Shown here one piece after another: positions 1 through 7,964 of a stretch of DNA of 64,000 bases. Under the pieces are notes generated by a model, which was not told the origin of the DNA, did no database searches, and saw only the letters and a list, made by a program, of their open reading frames with translations. The stretch lies in contig NZ_CAACUY010000019.1 of NCBI RefSeq assembly GCF_900659615.1, positions 1-64,000 of the forward strand, given 5' to 3'. The position numbers and the translations under genes were made by a program. The first letter of the stretch is position 1. Each line of letters starts with the position of its first letter. Origin of the DNA: Actinomadura fibrosa. Its GTDB lineage: Bacteria > Actinomycetota > Actinomycetes > Streptosporangiales > Streptosporangiaceae.

Positions 1-405
1 GCCGAGCGGTACCAGGTGGCGACGCACTACACCGACTGGCGGGGGAAGGAGGCGAAGGTCTCGCGCGACACGCTCGTGGCGGTCCTCGCGGCGCTCGGCC
101 GGCGGGCGCAGCCGGCCGTCCCGCCGGTGCTGGTCGCCGGCGGCCTGCGGCTGGACCCCGGGCGGCGGACCGCGACGCGGGACGGGCGCCGCCTCGACCT
201 CAGCCCGAAGGAGTTCGCGGTGCTGGAGCTGCTCATGGGCGCGGCGGGCCGGGTCGTGTCCGCGGAGGAGCTGCTGGAGCGGGCGTGGGACGAGGCCGCC
301 GACCCGTTCACCGGCACCGTGAAGGTGACGGTGAGCCGGCTGCGGCGCAAGCTCGGCGACCCGCCCGTCCTGGAGACGGTGCCGCACGCCGGCTACCGGA
401 TCTGA
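1..405 (+). CDS. Response-regulator DNA-binding domain, 5' partial, with a MalQ-like N-terminal segment
   Basis: The frame is open from base 1, so the start lies outside or has been lost. The C-terminal ~95 residues are an OmpR/PhoB winged-helix domain: the recognition-helix stretch TVKVTVSRLRRKLG and the terminal hairpin HAGYRI are clear, and the histidine kinase follows after 2 bases. The first ~33 residues (AERYQVATHYTDW to VLAALG) do not look like the end of a receiver domain. They resemble the N-terminus of actinobacterial 4-alpha-glucanotransferase (MalQ). The switch falls near base 91-100 at ALG|RRAQP, where receiver linkers usually end in RALGRR. No receiver domain or phospho-acceptor aspartate is visible. 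It is either a genuine recombinant or an assembly join; the regulator half is secure. Confidence 0.75.
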   Translation, partial: AERYQVATHYTDWRGKEAKVSRDTLVAVLAALGRRAQPAVPPVLVAGGLRLDPGRRTATRDGRRLDLSPKEFAVLELLMGAAGRVVSAEELLERAWDEAADPFTGTVKVTVSRLRRKLGDPPVLETVPHAGYRI

Positions 406-407
406 CC

Positions 408-1595
408 ATGGGCCTCCGGTGGACGATACGGCTCCGGCTGACGCTGCTCTGCGGCGCCCTGTTCGCGGCGGCGGGCGCGGCGCTGCTCGCGGTGACGTAC
501 CTGCTCGCGACCCGCGCGCTGCCCTGGGCGGGCATCGAGCCGCCGCGCCCGCCCGACCTCGGCCTCCCGGGCCCGCCGCCCGGCGTCCCGGACGTGCCGG
601 ACCCCGCGTCCCGGGCGGACGACCTGCGCCAGTTCCTGCTGGCGTCGGTGCTCGGGCTGGTGCTCATGACGGTCGTGGCCGTGGGGCTCGGCTGGCTGCT
701 GGCGGGCCGCGCGCTGCGGCCGCTGCGGGCGATGGCGGCGACCGCGCGGGACATCTCCGCCCGGTCGCTGCACCGGCGCCTCGCCGTCCGGGGACCGGCG
801 GACGAGGTCAAGGACCTCGCCGACACCGTCGACGGGCTGCTGGACCGGCTGGAGGCGTCGTTCGAGGCGCAGAAGGCGTTCGTCGCCCACGCCTCGCACG
901 AGCTGCGGACGCCGCTGACGTTCGAGCGGAGCCTGCTGGAGGTGACGCTCGCCGACGAGGACGCCGCCGCCGCGACGCTGCGGACCGCGTGCCTGCGCGT
1001 CCTCGACAGCAACCGGAGGCAGGAGCGGCTGATCGCCGCGCTGCTCACCCTGGCCCGCGGCCAGCGGGGCCTGGACCACCGCGAGGACCTCGACCTCGCG
1101 GTCATCGCCGCGACCGTCCTCGACCGCCCGGCGGCGCCCGACCATCCGGCGGCGCCCGGGCGCGCGGCGGGGGAGGGGCCGGTAGTCGAGGCGGAGCTCG
1201 ACCCGGCTCCCACCGTGGGCGACGCGAGGTTGGTCGAGCGGCTGGTCGCGAACCTCGCCGACAACGCCGTCCGGTACAACGTGCCGGACGGGCGGGTCGT
1301 GATCCGGACCGGCGTTCACGGGGGCCGCCCGACCCTGTGCGTCGGCAACACCGGGCCGGTCGTCGCCCCCGAGGACGCCGCCGCCCTGGTCCGGCCGTTC
1401 ACGCGCCTGGAGCGGGGCCGAACCGGCGACGGCGGCGGCGGCGACGGCCTCGGCCTCGGGCTGTCGATCGTCGCCGCGATCGCCGGTGCCCACGGAGCCG
1501 ACCTCGACGTCTGCGCGCGTCCGGGCGGCGGGCTGGACGTGCGCGTGGCCTTCCCGCCCCCGCCCGACCCGCCCGGCCCGCCGCCGCTGCCGTGA
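408..1595 (+). CDS. Two-component sensor histidine kinase
   Basis: A 395-residue membrane kinase that would phosphorylate the OmpR-type regulator encoded 2 bases upstream. Two membrane segments (about residues 11-34 and 76-100) flank a short, Pro-rich extracytoplasmic loop of ~40 residues. A HAMP-like linker follows, then the HisKA box SHELRTPL with acceptor His164, an N box (NLADNAVRYN) and a glycine-rich G box (GDGLGLGLSIV). The ligand is unknown; the small loop argues against a folded ligand-binding domain. The ATG at 408 is chosen because it follows the upstream stop directly and begins the first membrane helix. If the partner regulator really lacks its receiver, this kinase has no cognate phospho-acceptor here. 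Confidence 0.9.
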   Translation: MGLRWTIRLRLTLLCGALFAAAGAALLAVTYLLATRALPWAGIEPPRPPDLGLPGPPPGVPDVPDPASRADDLRQFLLASVLGLVLMTVVAVGLGWLLAGRALRPLRAMAATARDISARSLHRRLAVRGPADEVKDLADTVDGLLDRLEASFEAQKAFVAHASHELRTPLTFERSLLEVTLADEDAAAATLRTACLRVLDSNRRQERLIAALLTLARGQRGLDHREDLDLAVIAATVLDRPAAPDHPAAPGRAAGEGPVVEAELDPAPTVGDARLVERLVANLADNAVRYNVPDGRVVIRTGVHGGRPTLCVGNTGPVVAPEDAAALVRPFTRLERGRTGDGGGGDGLGLGLSIVAAIAGAHGADLDVCARPGGGLDVRVAFPPPPDPPGPPPLP

Positions 1596-1599
1596 ACCG

Positions 1600-3270
1600 C
1601 TAGATCGGCGTGGTCTCGCGCTCCACCGGCGGCTTCGCCTCCTCCAGCTCGGGCGCGCGTTCGGGGACGCTCGCGAGGTCTGCGCGGAAGCGCCGGTTGA
1701 GGGCGGCGCGCACCCGGCGCAGCGGACGCCGCGCCTCGGGGCTCTCCACGTCGTCGCGCGGCGGCGGCACGTCGAGCGGGACGGCGGGCGCCGGGCGCGG
1801 GTCGGTGATGGCCGCGATCTCCTCGTCCGAGAGGTGCCGCTCGACCTCGCTGAACCGGCCGTCGGGCGACTGGCGGATGATGCCGGTCTCCAGCCCGTGC
1901 GTGACGAGCCCGAGGTCGCGGCGCTGGAGGCCGACGCAGATCCGGTACGCGACGATGTAGGCGAGCACCGGCCCGAGGACGACGGCGAACCGGAAGAACC
2001 AGGTCGTCCAGAACAGCGAGACGTCGAACTTGTGCGCGAGGACGTCGTTGCCGCCCGCGAGCCACAGCATGCCGTAGAACACGACGCCGCCGGCGCCGAC
2101 GCCCGTCCGCGCCGGGACGTCCCGGGGACGGTCGAGCAGGTGGTGGATCTGGTGGTCGCCGGTGACCCAGCGCTCGATCCACGGGTAGGCGGCCAGCCCG
2201 GTGAACAGCAGCCCGGGGACGCCGAGGACGGGCAGGACCACGTTCAGCGAGAGCGTGTGGCCCCACGCCGTGATCTCCCAGCCGGGCATGACGCGCAGCG
2301 CGCCCTCCAGCCAGCCCATGTACCAGTCCGGCTGGGAGCCCGCGCTGATGGCGCCGGGGTCGTACGGCCCGAACAGCCAGACCGGGTTGATCTGGACGAA
2401 CGCGGCCAGCAGCGTCGTGACGCCCGCGATCCACAGGAACAGCGCCGACGTCTTCCCGATGAACACCGGGAAGAACGGGTAGCCGCGGACGGTGCTGTTC
2501 GTGCTGCCCTTCCCCGGGAACTGCGTGTGCGTCTGCCGCCACGTCAGCACGACCGCGTGCAGCGGAATCAGCGCGGCGAGCAGCCCCGGGATCAGCAGCA
2601 CGTGGATGACGTACAGCCGCGGGATGATGTCGTTGCCGGGGAACTCCCCGCCGAACAGGAACATCACCAGGTACGAGCCGACCAGCGGGATCGAGGCCGT
2701 CGCGCCCTCCAGGATCCGCAGGCCCGTGCCCGACAGCAGGTCGTCCGGCAGCGAGTAGCCGAACAGCCCGTTGAACATCACCAGCACGAACATCAGCACG
2801 CCGATGATCCAGTTCAGCTCGCGCGGCTTGCGGAACGCGCCGGTGAAGAAGTTGCGCAGCAGGTGGACGAGGATCGCGGCCATGAAGATCAGCGTCGACC
2901 AGTGGTGGATCTGCCGGACGAGCAGCCCGCCCCGGACATCGAAGCTGATCTTCAGCGTGGAGGCGTACGCCTCGCTCATCTCGACGCCGCGCAGCTTGGT
3001 GTAGGACCCGTCGTACACGACCTCGTGCATGCTCGGCTTGAAGAACAGCGTGAGGTACACGCCGGTCAGCAGGATGATCACGAACGAGTACATCGCGATC
3101 TCCCCGACCAGGAAGCTCCAGTGGTCGGGGAACGCCTTGCGCAGGGCCTTCTTCGCGAAGGACGTCGTGCCGAACCGCTCGTCCAGCGCCCGCGTCGTGG
3201 CGTCCAGCGCCCGCGGCGGCCGCCCGGCCGCGCGGGCCCCGGCCGGCTCCCGTGTCCCCGCCATCGTCAC
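1600..3270 (-). CDS. qcrB: Cytochrome bc1 complex cytochrome b subunit (QcrB), isolated copy
   Basis: A 556-residue polytopic membrane protein of the actinobacterial QcrB type, which passes electrons from menaquinol to cytochrome c. The four heme-ligand histidines sit in two helices (HHWSTLIF...LVHLL and RLYVIHVLL...IPLHAV). The Qo-site loop reads PDWY, the form usual in Actinobacteria, and there is the usual long hydrophilic C-terminal tail. Translation starts at GTG 3270 (an ATG lies two codons in). The normal partners qcrC, qcrA and ctaE are absent on both sides. This is therefore probably a second copy, either an accessory b subunit or a relic, although the frame is intact and all ligands are kept. 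Confidence 0.93.
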   Translation of the reverse strand: MTMAGTREPAGARAAGRPPRALDATTRALDERFGTTSFAKKALRKAFPDHWSFLVGEIAMYSFVIILLTGVYLTLFFKPSMHEVVYDGSYTKLRGVEMSEAYASTLKISFDVRGGLLVRQIHHWSTLIFMAAILVHLLRNFFTGAFRKPRELNWIIGVLMFVLVMFNGLFGYSLPDDLLSGTGLRILEGATASIPLVGSYLVMFLFGGEFPGNDIIPRLYVIHVLLIPGLLAALIPLHAVVLTWRQTHTQFPGKGSTNSTVRGYPFFPVFIGKTSALFLWIAGVTTLLAAFVQINPVWLFGPYDPGAISAGSQPDWYMGWLEGALRVMPGWEITAWGHTLSLNVVLPVLGVPGLLFTGLAAYPWIERWVTGDHQIHHLLDRPRDVPARTGVGAGGVVFYGMLWLAGGNDVLAHKFDVSLFWTTWFFRFAVVLGPVLAYIVAYRICVGLQRRDLGLVTHGLETGIIRQSPDGRFSEVERHLSDEEIAAITDPRPAPAVPLDVPPPRDDVESPEARRPLRRVRAALNRRFRADLASVPERAPELEEAKPPVERETTPI

Positions 3271-3321
3271 CGTCCTCTCATCGATCTCTGGACATACGAC
3301 CGATCAGGGGGGACGGATGTG

Positions 3322-3335
3322 ACATCGTCCGATGT
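3322..3335. promoter_or_regulatory. Palindrome upstream of qcrB
   Basis: ACATCG-TC-CGATGT is a perfect 14-bp inverted repeat about 52 bases before the qcrB start, inside a larger ATGTGAC...GTCACAT inverted repeat. It lies in the 86-bp gap behind the hemerythrin-like gene. It could be an operator for qcrB; the binding protein is unknown. Confidence 0.35.
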
Positions 3336-3356
3336 GCACCGCGTCACATGTTCCTG

Positions 3357-4013
3357 TCACCTTCCCGGGCGGACAGTCCACAGGTCGCGGCGCTCATGAC
3401 GGCGAAGCCAGCGCGTCCGGTAGGCGAACCGGACCGGCGGGGGCAGCATCGCCAGCACGGCGCGGCTCGTGTCCTCGGACGCGCCGTCCAGCAGCCAGGG
3501 CAGGAAGTCGCGCAGGCCGCGGAAGCCGATCTCGCGCCGGAACTCGACCTCGAACGTCCCCCACTCGTACGGGGTGAGGAGTTCGTGGACGAGCGGCAGG
3601 GCCTTCGCCTCCGTGTAGTCGAGCAGCGTGGCCACCGCCTCCGGCAGTTCGCGCGCGCACCACGCGAAGACGTGCCCGTCGCCGCGCTCCAGGGCCGTGT
3701 CGACCGTGTCGAACAGCGGGACGAGCCGCAGGCCCAGGAACTCCATCGCGTCGACGAGCGGCGGACGCGGCCCGGCGCCCGGCACCCTGCCGCGCATCAC
3801 CGTCCACAGCGCCCGCTCCTCCGCCGCCCGCTGGGCGAGCCAGTGGAGCCTGAACGTCTCCCAGCCGTTCCGCACTCCCCGCGAACCCACCGCCCCGTCC
3901 ACGCCCCCGGCGGCCTCCAGCCGGGCCATGTCGCGTCGGAACGCGCCGTACATGGCGTGCAACATCGTCAGGTCGAACTGTCTGCGCGTGCTCTTTTCCG
4001 GACTGGCGCCCAC
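3357..4013 (-). CDS. Hemerythrin-like helical protein with eroded metal ligands
   Basis: A 218-residue helical protein. Its order of segments (LHAMYGAFRRDMARLEAA, a W-x-x-FRLHW helix, VPLFDTVDTALERGD, then ELL-TPYEW, RREIGFRG, FLPWLLDGA) matches actinobacterial hemerythrin (HHE) domain proteins, which bind a di-iron centre and sense or carry O2 or NO. Several ligand positions are not histidine here: the usual HHxxED stretch reads HWLAQRAAEERALW and the third histidine pair reads LLDYTEAKALPLV. Iron binding is therefore doubtful. The GTG start at 4013 is preceded by a strong GGAGGAG site. It lies upstream of qcrB on the same strand, so the two might share a transcript. Confidence 0.6.
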   Translation of the reverse strand: MGASPEKSTRRQFDLTMLHAMYGAFRRDMARLEAAGGVDGAVGSRGVRNGWETFRLHWLAQRAAEERALWTVMRGRVPGAGPRPPLVDAMEFLGLRLVPLFDTVDTALERGDGHVFAWCARELPEAVATLLDYTEAKALPLVHELLTPYEWGTFEVEFRREIGFRGLRDFLPWLLDGASEDTSRAVLAMLPPPVRFAYRTRWLRRHERRDLWTVRPGR

Positions 4014-4168
4014 TGCTCCTCCACGTCATCCACGTCCGGCCGCTACCAATGCAGATGGATCAGAGGCCCGAAACGTGACAGCCGGCGGAGGAAAAGATGC
4101 GGCGCGTCGCCCGGCACCGGCACCGGCGCCCGCTCTCGCGCTGCCGCGGGAGCGGGCGCGGGCGCGCC

Positions 4169-4539
4169 TCAGAGCGGCGCGCAGTCGAATCCGGAGACCC
4201 TCTGGGGAAGCTGCACGACGCCCGCGGGGGAGCTTCCCTCCTCGTCGTCCTCGCAGAGGAAGTCTTGTCGTCGCTCGCCCGCGAGATGAGGAGGAATCCC
4301 TCCTCGATCGGACCCTCCGTCAGGGCCCCCTCGGAGCCGGCGCAGCCCGGCGAGCCCCACGCCTCGCCCTTCTTGCCGGCGTACGTCCGGTCGCAGGTGT
4401 AGGTGGTCTCGGCGTCGCGCGGTGCCGTCTCGCTGGCGCGCGCGGAACGAGCCGCGGGGACGGCGAGCGCGGAGGCGGCGGAACAGGCGAGCACGACCGC
4501 CGTCAGCAGGCGGAGGCCGGAGGGGTTCGTACCGTTCAT
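4169..4539 (-). pseudogene. Small secreted four-cysteine protein, interrupted by a one-base frameshift
   Basis: From ATG 4539 (AGGAG site 8 bases upstream) the frame encodes a signal peptide (LLTAVVLACSAASALAVPAA) and a mature segment with TYTCDRTYAGKKGEAW and PGCAGSEG. At about 4262 (DDKT) the reading frame slips. Adding one base restores FLCEDDEEGSSPAGVVQLPQ and a stop after FDCAPL at 4169. Third codon positions are nearly all G/C in the first frame before the slip and in the second frame after it, so this is one gene with a single-base deletion, natural or from sequencing. The restored protein would be ~123 residues with four cysteines. The family is not recognised. Confidence 0.6.
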
Positions 4540-4662
4540 GGGGGGCGACTCCTGAACTAGGTGACGTGGAGCAACAGCATAGTGACGCAAGGTAGTCATG
4601 CGCGACACGTTCGGTTACCAGCGCCCGGATGAGACATCCCCGGACGGTCGCCGGCCCGAGCG

Positions 4663-4724
4663 GGAGCGCGGCGGGCGCGAGACCGCGGAGCGCGGCGGGC
4701 GCGAGACCGGGGAGCGCGGCGGCC
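4663..4724. repeat. 24-bp tandem repeat, about 2.6 copies
   Basis: The unit beginning ggagcgcggcgggcgcgaga occurs at 4663-4686, 4687-4710 and, cut short, at 4711-4724. It lies just upstream of the TetR gene, in the gap from the frameshifted secreted protein. The TetR frame is closed across it by TAG at 4727. Confidence 0.7.
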
Positions 4725-4738
4725 ACTAGACTCCCGCC

Positions 4739-5479
4739 ATCGAACGCGCGCGACCACCCCGGCTCACCGAACACCCGGACGCCCCGCCCGCCGGCCCGCG
4801 ACCCGGCGGAGGGCGGCTGGCCGAGGTCTACGACCCGGCCCGTCCGGGGCTGCCGCGCGGGCGCAGCAGCCTGCCCGCCGAGGTCGTCCGCGAGGCGCAG
4901 CGCGACCGCCTGCACCGCGCGGTGATCTCCGCGGTGGCGGAGGAGGGCTACGCCACCGCCACCGTCGCGCACGTCGTGGCCCGCGCCCGCGTCTCGCGCA
5001 AGGCGTTCTACGACCACTTCTCCGGCCTGGAGAGCTGCTTCCTCACGGCGCTGGACGCGGCGCAGCAGGTGATCGCGAAGGAGCTGACGGGGGCGCCCCG
5101 CGACCCGTCCGCCGCCGACCCGTCCCTCGCCGTGCTCCGCGGCGGGCTGCGCGCCTACCTGGCGCTGTGCGCGCGGGAGCCGGAGTACGCGCGGTGCATC
5201 TTCATCGAGCTGCCCGCCGCCGGGCCGCGCGCCGTCAGGGGCCGCGACCGCGGCCACCGCATGGTCGCCGACCTGCTGCGCCGGTGGCGCGAGCGCGCCG
5301 CGGCGCGGCACCCGGAGTGGCGGCCCGTCCCGGACGAGTGCCACCTCGCGGCCGTCGGCGCGGTCGCCGAGCTCGTCACCGCGCACGTCGCGCGCGGCGA
5401 GACCGAGCGCCTGCCCGCCCTGCACGGCGTGATGACCGGCATCGTGCTCCGCGTCCTGGACGCCCCGATCCCGGACTGA
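4739..5479 (+). CDS. TetR-family regulator with no canonical start codon at its 5' end
   Basis: TetR-type repressor: the helix-turn-helix reads TVAHVVARARVSRKAFYDHF and is followed by a helical ligand domain. The first ATG/GTG/TTG in frame is GTG 4922, which would begin at ISAVAEEGYA and cut off helix 1. Homology-like sequence runs further upstream (GLPRGRSSLPAEVVREAQRD, typical for this subfamily), so the real protein is longer. The frame is open from 4730 after TAG 4727. Candidates are ATC 4739 and CTG 4817; GGAGGG lies 3 bases before the CTG. The 5' coordinate is therefore uncertain. It stands alone and its target is unknown. Confidence 0.7.
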   Translation: MERARPPRLTEHPDAPPAGPRPGGGRLAEVYDPARPGLPRGRSSLPAEVVREAQRDRLHRAVISAVAEEGYATATVAHVVARARVSRKAFYDHFSGLESCFLTALDAAQQVIAKELTGAPRDPSAADPSLAVLRGGLRAYLALCAREPEYARCIFIELPAAGPRAVRGRDRGHRMVADLLRRWRERAAARHPEWRPVPDECHLAAVGAVAELVTAHVARGETERLPALHGVMTGIVLRVLDAPIPD

Positions 5480-5501
5480 CGGCCGCGTCCCGGACGCCCG
5501 C

Positions 5502-6119
5502 TCACGCGCGGATGTAGCGCACGACGAGCGCGGCCAGCTCGTCCACCATCCGCTCGCGGGGGATGGGCGGCCGGTCGAGCACGTACTTGATCGAGAGCTG
5601 GCCCACCGTCTCGGTGAGGATCCACAGCGTCGCGTCCACGTCGAGGTCCTCGCGGAACGCGTCCCGGTTGAGCAGCAGGTACACGCGGACGAGGTCGGTC
5701 AGCCGCCGCTGGAGGGCGGCCAGCTTGTCGAAGGGGCCGAGCCGCGGGATCTGCTCGACGATGATCCGCAGCAGGTCGGCGTCCTCCTCCAGCAGCCGGA
5801 TCTGCGCGTCCAGCAGCGCCCGGCCCGCCACCTGCCACGGCTCGGCCATGGTGGACTCGATCTGCGCGCCGAGCCGGTCCGCGAGCCGGTCGGCGAACCG
5901 GTCCAGCACCGCGACGACGATGGCGTCCTTGTTGGGGAAGTACTGGTACAGCGAGCCGTTGCTGATCCCCGCGGCCTCCGCGATCCGGTTGGTGGACGCG
6001 CCGTCGTAACCGCGCTCCGACAGCACCCGGGTCGCCGCCGCGAGGATCCGCTCGACCGTCCGGCGCGAGCGCTCCTGGCGGGGCGTCCTGCGCGGTGACA
6101 TGTCAGGTGGATGCGTCAT
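5502..6119 (-). CDS. TetR/AcrR-family transcriptional regulator
   Basis: A 205-residue repressor. The N-terminal helix-turn-helix (STNRIAEAAGISNGSLYQYF) is followed by PNKDAIVVAVLDRF and an all-helical ligand-binding half. The start is ATG 6119; a second ATG at 6101 has no better ribosome site. A perfect TAAGC-N4-GCTTA palindrome lies 20-33 bases upstream, so autoregulation is likely. Its neighbours are a convergent TetR gene and a divergent NAD kinase; the latter could share the control region. The effector cannot be read from sequence. Confidence 0.88.
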   Translation of the reverse strand: MTHPPDMSPRRTPRQERSRRTVERILAAATRVLSERGYDGASTNRIAEAAGISNGSLYQYFPNKDAIVVAVLDRFADRLADRLGAQIESTMAEPWQVAGRALLDAQIRLLEEDADLLRIIVEQIPRLGPFDKLAALQRRLTDLVRVYLLLNRDAFREDLDVDATLWILTETVGQLSIKYVLDRPPIPRERMVDELAALVVRYIRA

Positions 6120-6138
6120 GAGGCACCGCTCCGCCGTG

Positions 6139-6152
6139 TAAGCGACTGCTTA
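6139..6152. promoter_or_regulatory. Probable TetR operator
   Basis: TAAGC-GACT-GCTTA is a perfect 5-bp inverted repeat with a 4-bp centre, lying in the 127-bp divergent gap between the TetR gene and the NAD kinase gene. Position and symmetry fit a TetR-family autoregulatory site. Confidence 0.5.
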
Positions 6153-6246
6153 TTCGCGTTCAACCTAACGGAGCGGGCGGAGCGCCGCCACCGCCGGCGG
6201 CGAGCCGCGCCTCCCGCCACGGCGCCGCGGGCCGTACGGTGCTGCC

Positions 6247-7110
6247 ATGGGAATGGTGCATACGGTGGGACTCGTCCTGCATCCGCAACGCGACTCCAAG
6301 GAGGCCGTCGACACGATCGTCGGCTGGGCCGGTCGCCGCGGCGGGACGGTACTGGGGCTTCCCGAGGAGATCGGCCGCATCGACTGCAGCGCGATACCGG
6401 CCGGGCCCGGAGCGCTCGTCGAGCGCGCCGACCTGCTCGTCAGCCTCGGCGGGGACGGGACGATGCTGCGCAGCATGCGGCTGGTGTCCGGGCAGCGCAC
6501 GCCCGTCCTCGGCGTCAACCTCGGCCGCCTCGGCTTCCTCGCCGAGATCGACGTCAAGGACCTGCCGGACGCGCTGACGAGCATCGACGAGCACCGCTAC
6601 CAGGTCGAGCCGCGGATGGCGATCTCGGCGGAGCTGCCCGGCGGCGAGACCGTCAGCGCCTTCAACGACATCGCGCTGGTGCGCGTCCCCGGCGACGGGC
6701 TGGCGGCGGTGGAGGTCGCCGTCCACGATCAACCATTCGTCCGGTACGCCGGGGACGCGGTGATCGTAGCGACCTCGACCGGTTCGACCGCCTACAGCTA
6801 CTCCGCGGGCGGCCCGATCGTCTCGCCCGCCGTGGAGGGCTTCCTCGTGGTGCCCGCGGCCGCGCACTCGACGTTCAACCGCGCGGTCATGCTGTCCGCG
6901 GACGAGGAGGTCACGCTGCGGCTGCTGCCGACCTGCGGGACCCTGGCCGTGGAGGTGGACGGCGGCGTCGCCGCGCAGGTCCATCCGGGCGACTGCGTCC
7001 GGGTGACCGCCGCCCGCGGCGCCGCGAGCGTCGTCCGCCTCGGCGACTCCACCTTCTACGAGCGCGCCCGCCGCAAGCTCCGCGTCAGCGGCAGCGCCGA
7101 AGCCGACTGA
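6247..7110 (+). CDS. nadK: NAD kinase
   Basis: A 287-residue NAD(+) kinase that phosphorylates NAD to NADP in the cytosol. The diagnostic GGDGT motif (LLVSLGGDGTMLRS, about residue 76), the ND dyad in SAFNDIAL and the ATSTGSTAYSYSAGG segment of the NAD-binding half are all present, and the length is normal. The start at ATG 6247 follows a weak ribosome site. In many actinomycetes nadK lies between a TlyA-type methyltransferase gene and recN; neither is present here, so this may be a second, dispersed NAD kinase gene. Confidence 0.93.
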   Translation: MGMVHTVGLVLHPQRDSKEAVDTIVGWAGRRGGTVLGLPEEIGRIDCSAIPAGPGALVERADLLVSLGGDGTMLRSMRLVSGQRTPVLGVNLGRLGFLAEIDVKDLPDALTSIDEHRYQVEPRMAISAELPGGETVSAFNDIALVRVPGDGLAAVEVAVHDQPFVRYAGDAVIVATSTGSTAYSYSAGGPIVSPAVEGFLVVPAAAHSTFNRAVMLSADEEVTLRLLPTCGTLAVEVDGGVAAQVHPGDCVRVTAARGAASVVRLGDSTFYERARRKLRVSGSAEAD

Positions 7111-7920
7111 TCACCGCTCCGACACACCGACCCGAGCCTGGACCGCGCCCCCCTCCCGCGCGATCCACGCCTCGGCTCGCGGCATGCGCTCCTTGACGCC
7201 TCCGTTCCAGAGGCGCCGGAACAGCGGATCGGCCGCGGCCGCCGCGCGGCTGGTCACGTGGAAGCGGTGGATCATCCGCTCGGCCAGGGGAACCAGGTCA
7301 CGACGCTGCCGCCCGGACATCCCGTAGGCGTCGGCGAACACCGCCGCGCGCCGGGGGATGTCCGCTTCGACGAGGGCGGGCGGCCGGTCCCTGGGGTCCA
7401 GCAGCGGCGCCCACCAGTAGAGGGCGTTGGCGATGTCATAGACCCGGGTGGTCGGACGGGCGAGGTCGAAGTCGATGAGAGCCGCGGGGAGCCCGTAGCG
7501 GAAGACCACGTTGCCCGGGCAGTAGTCCCGGTGGCCGACGAGTTCGGCGCCGCCGTCGACGAGCGGGATGCCTTCCGTCCCGGGCAGCGTCGCCCAGACG
7601 GCATCGTCGGGCGGCGTCCAGCCCTCCGCAGCGTCATGAAGCCGCCGGATCAGACGAGCCAAGGCGACCAGGACGTCCTCACCCGTGGCTTCGGGCGGAA
7701 GCGGCTCGCGTGGAACATCGCCCGGCACGAACGACAGCATCTCCCAGCCCTGCTCGTCGAGGCCCAGGGGTTCGGGAGCGTCGGTGAACCCGGCCTGACG
7801 AAGGTGGGCGAGGTAGGCGTGGACCGTGGCGGTGAAAGGCCTGACCGGACGACGCACGGTGGCCCCGACACGGGTGATGTCCGGCGTCACACCTTCCGCT
7901 GCGAGCGGGACGGCCGGCAC
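7111..7920 (-). CDS. Aminoglycoside phosphotransferase-family kinase
   Basis: A protein of about 269 residues with the kinase-like fold of the APH/choline kinase family. It has the catalytic loop ELVGHRDYCPGNVVF and the metal-binding AALIDFDLARP, with the N-lobe start TRVGATVRRPVRPFTATVH. The substrate is unknown; the family covers aminoglycosides, macrolides and small metabolites. The reading frame runs far upstream over the amylase gene, but the family start fits GTG 7920 or GTG 7890; 7920 keeps the strand preceding the RVG motif. It follows the amylase gene by 44 bases on the same strand. Confidence 0.82.
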   Translation of the reverse strand: MPAVPLAAEGVTPDITRVGATVRRPVRPFTATVHAYLAHLRQAGFTDAPEPLGLDEQGWEMLSFVPGDVPREPLPPEATGEDVLVALARLIRRLHDAAEGWTPPDDAVWATLPGTEGIPLVDGGAELVGHRDYCPGNVVFRYGLPAALIDFDLARPTTRVYDIANALYWWAPLLDPRDRPPALVEADIPRRAAVFADAYGMSGRQRRDLVPLAERMIHRFHVTSRAAAAADPLFRRLWNGGVKERMPRAEAWIAREGGAVQARVGVSER

Positions 7921-7964
7921 GAGGCCGCTGTCCTGGCCGTCCCGCTGCACGTCTCTCGACCCGG

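Noticed and set aside
3302-3360. TGTGAC/GTCACA half-sites upstream of qcrB as a CRP site
   Set aside because: The half-sites are 19 bases apart, far wider than the 6-base spacing of CRP sites; only the inner 14-bp palindrome is kept.
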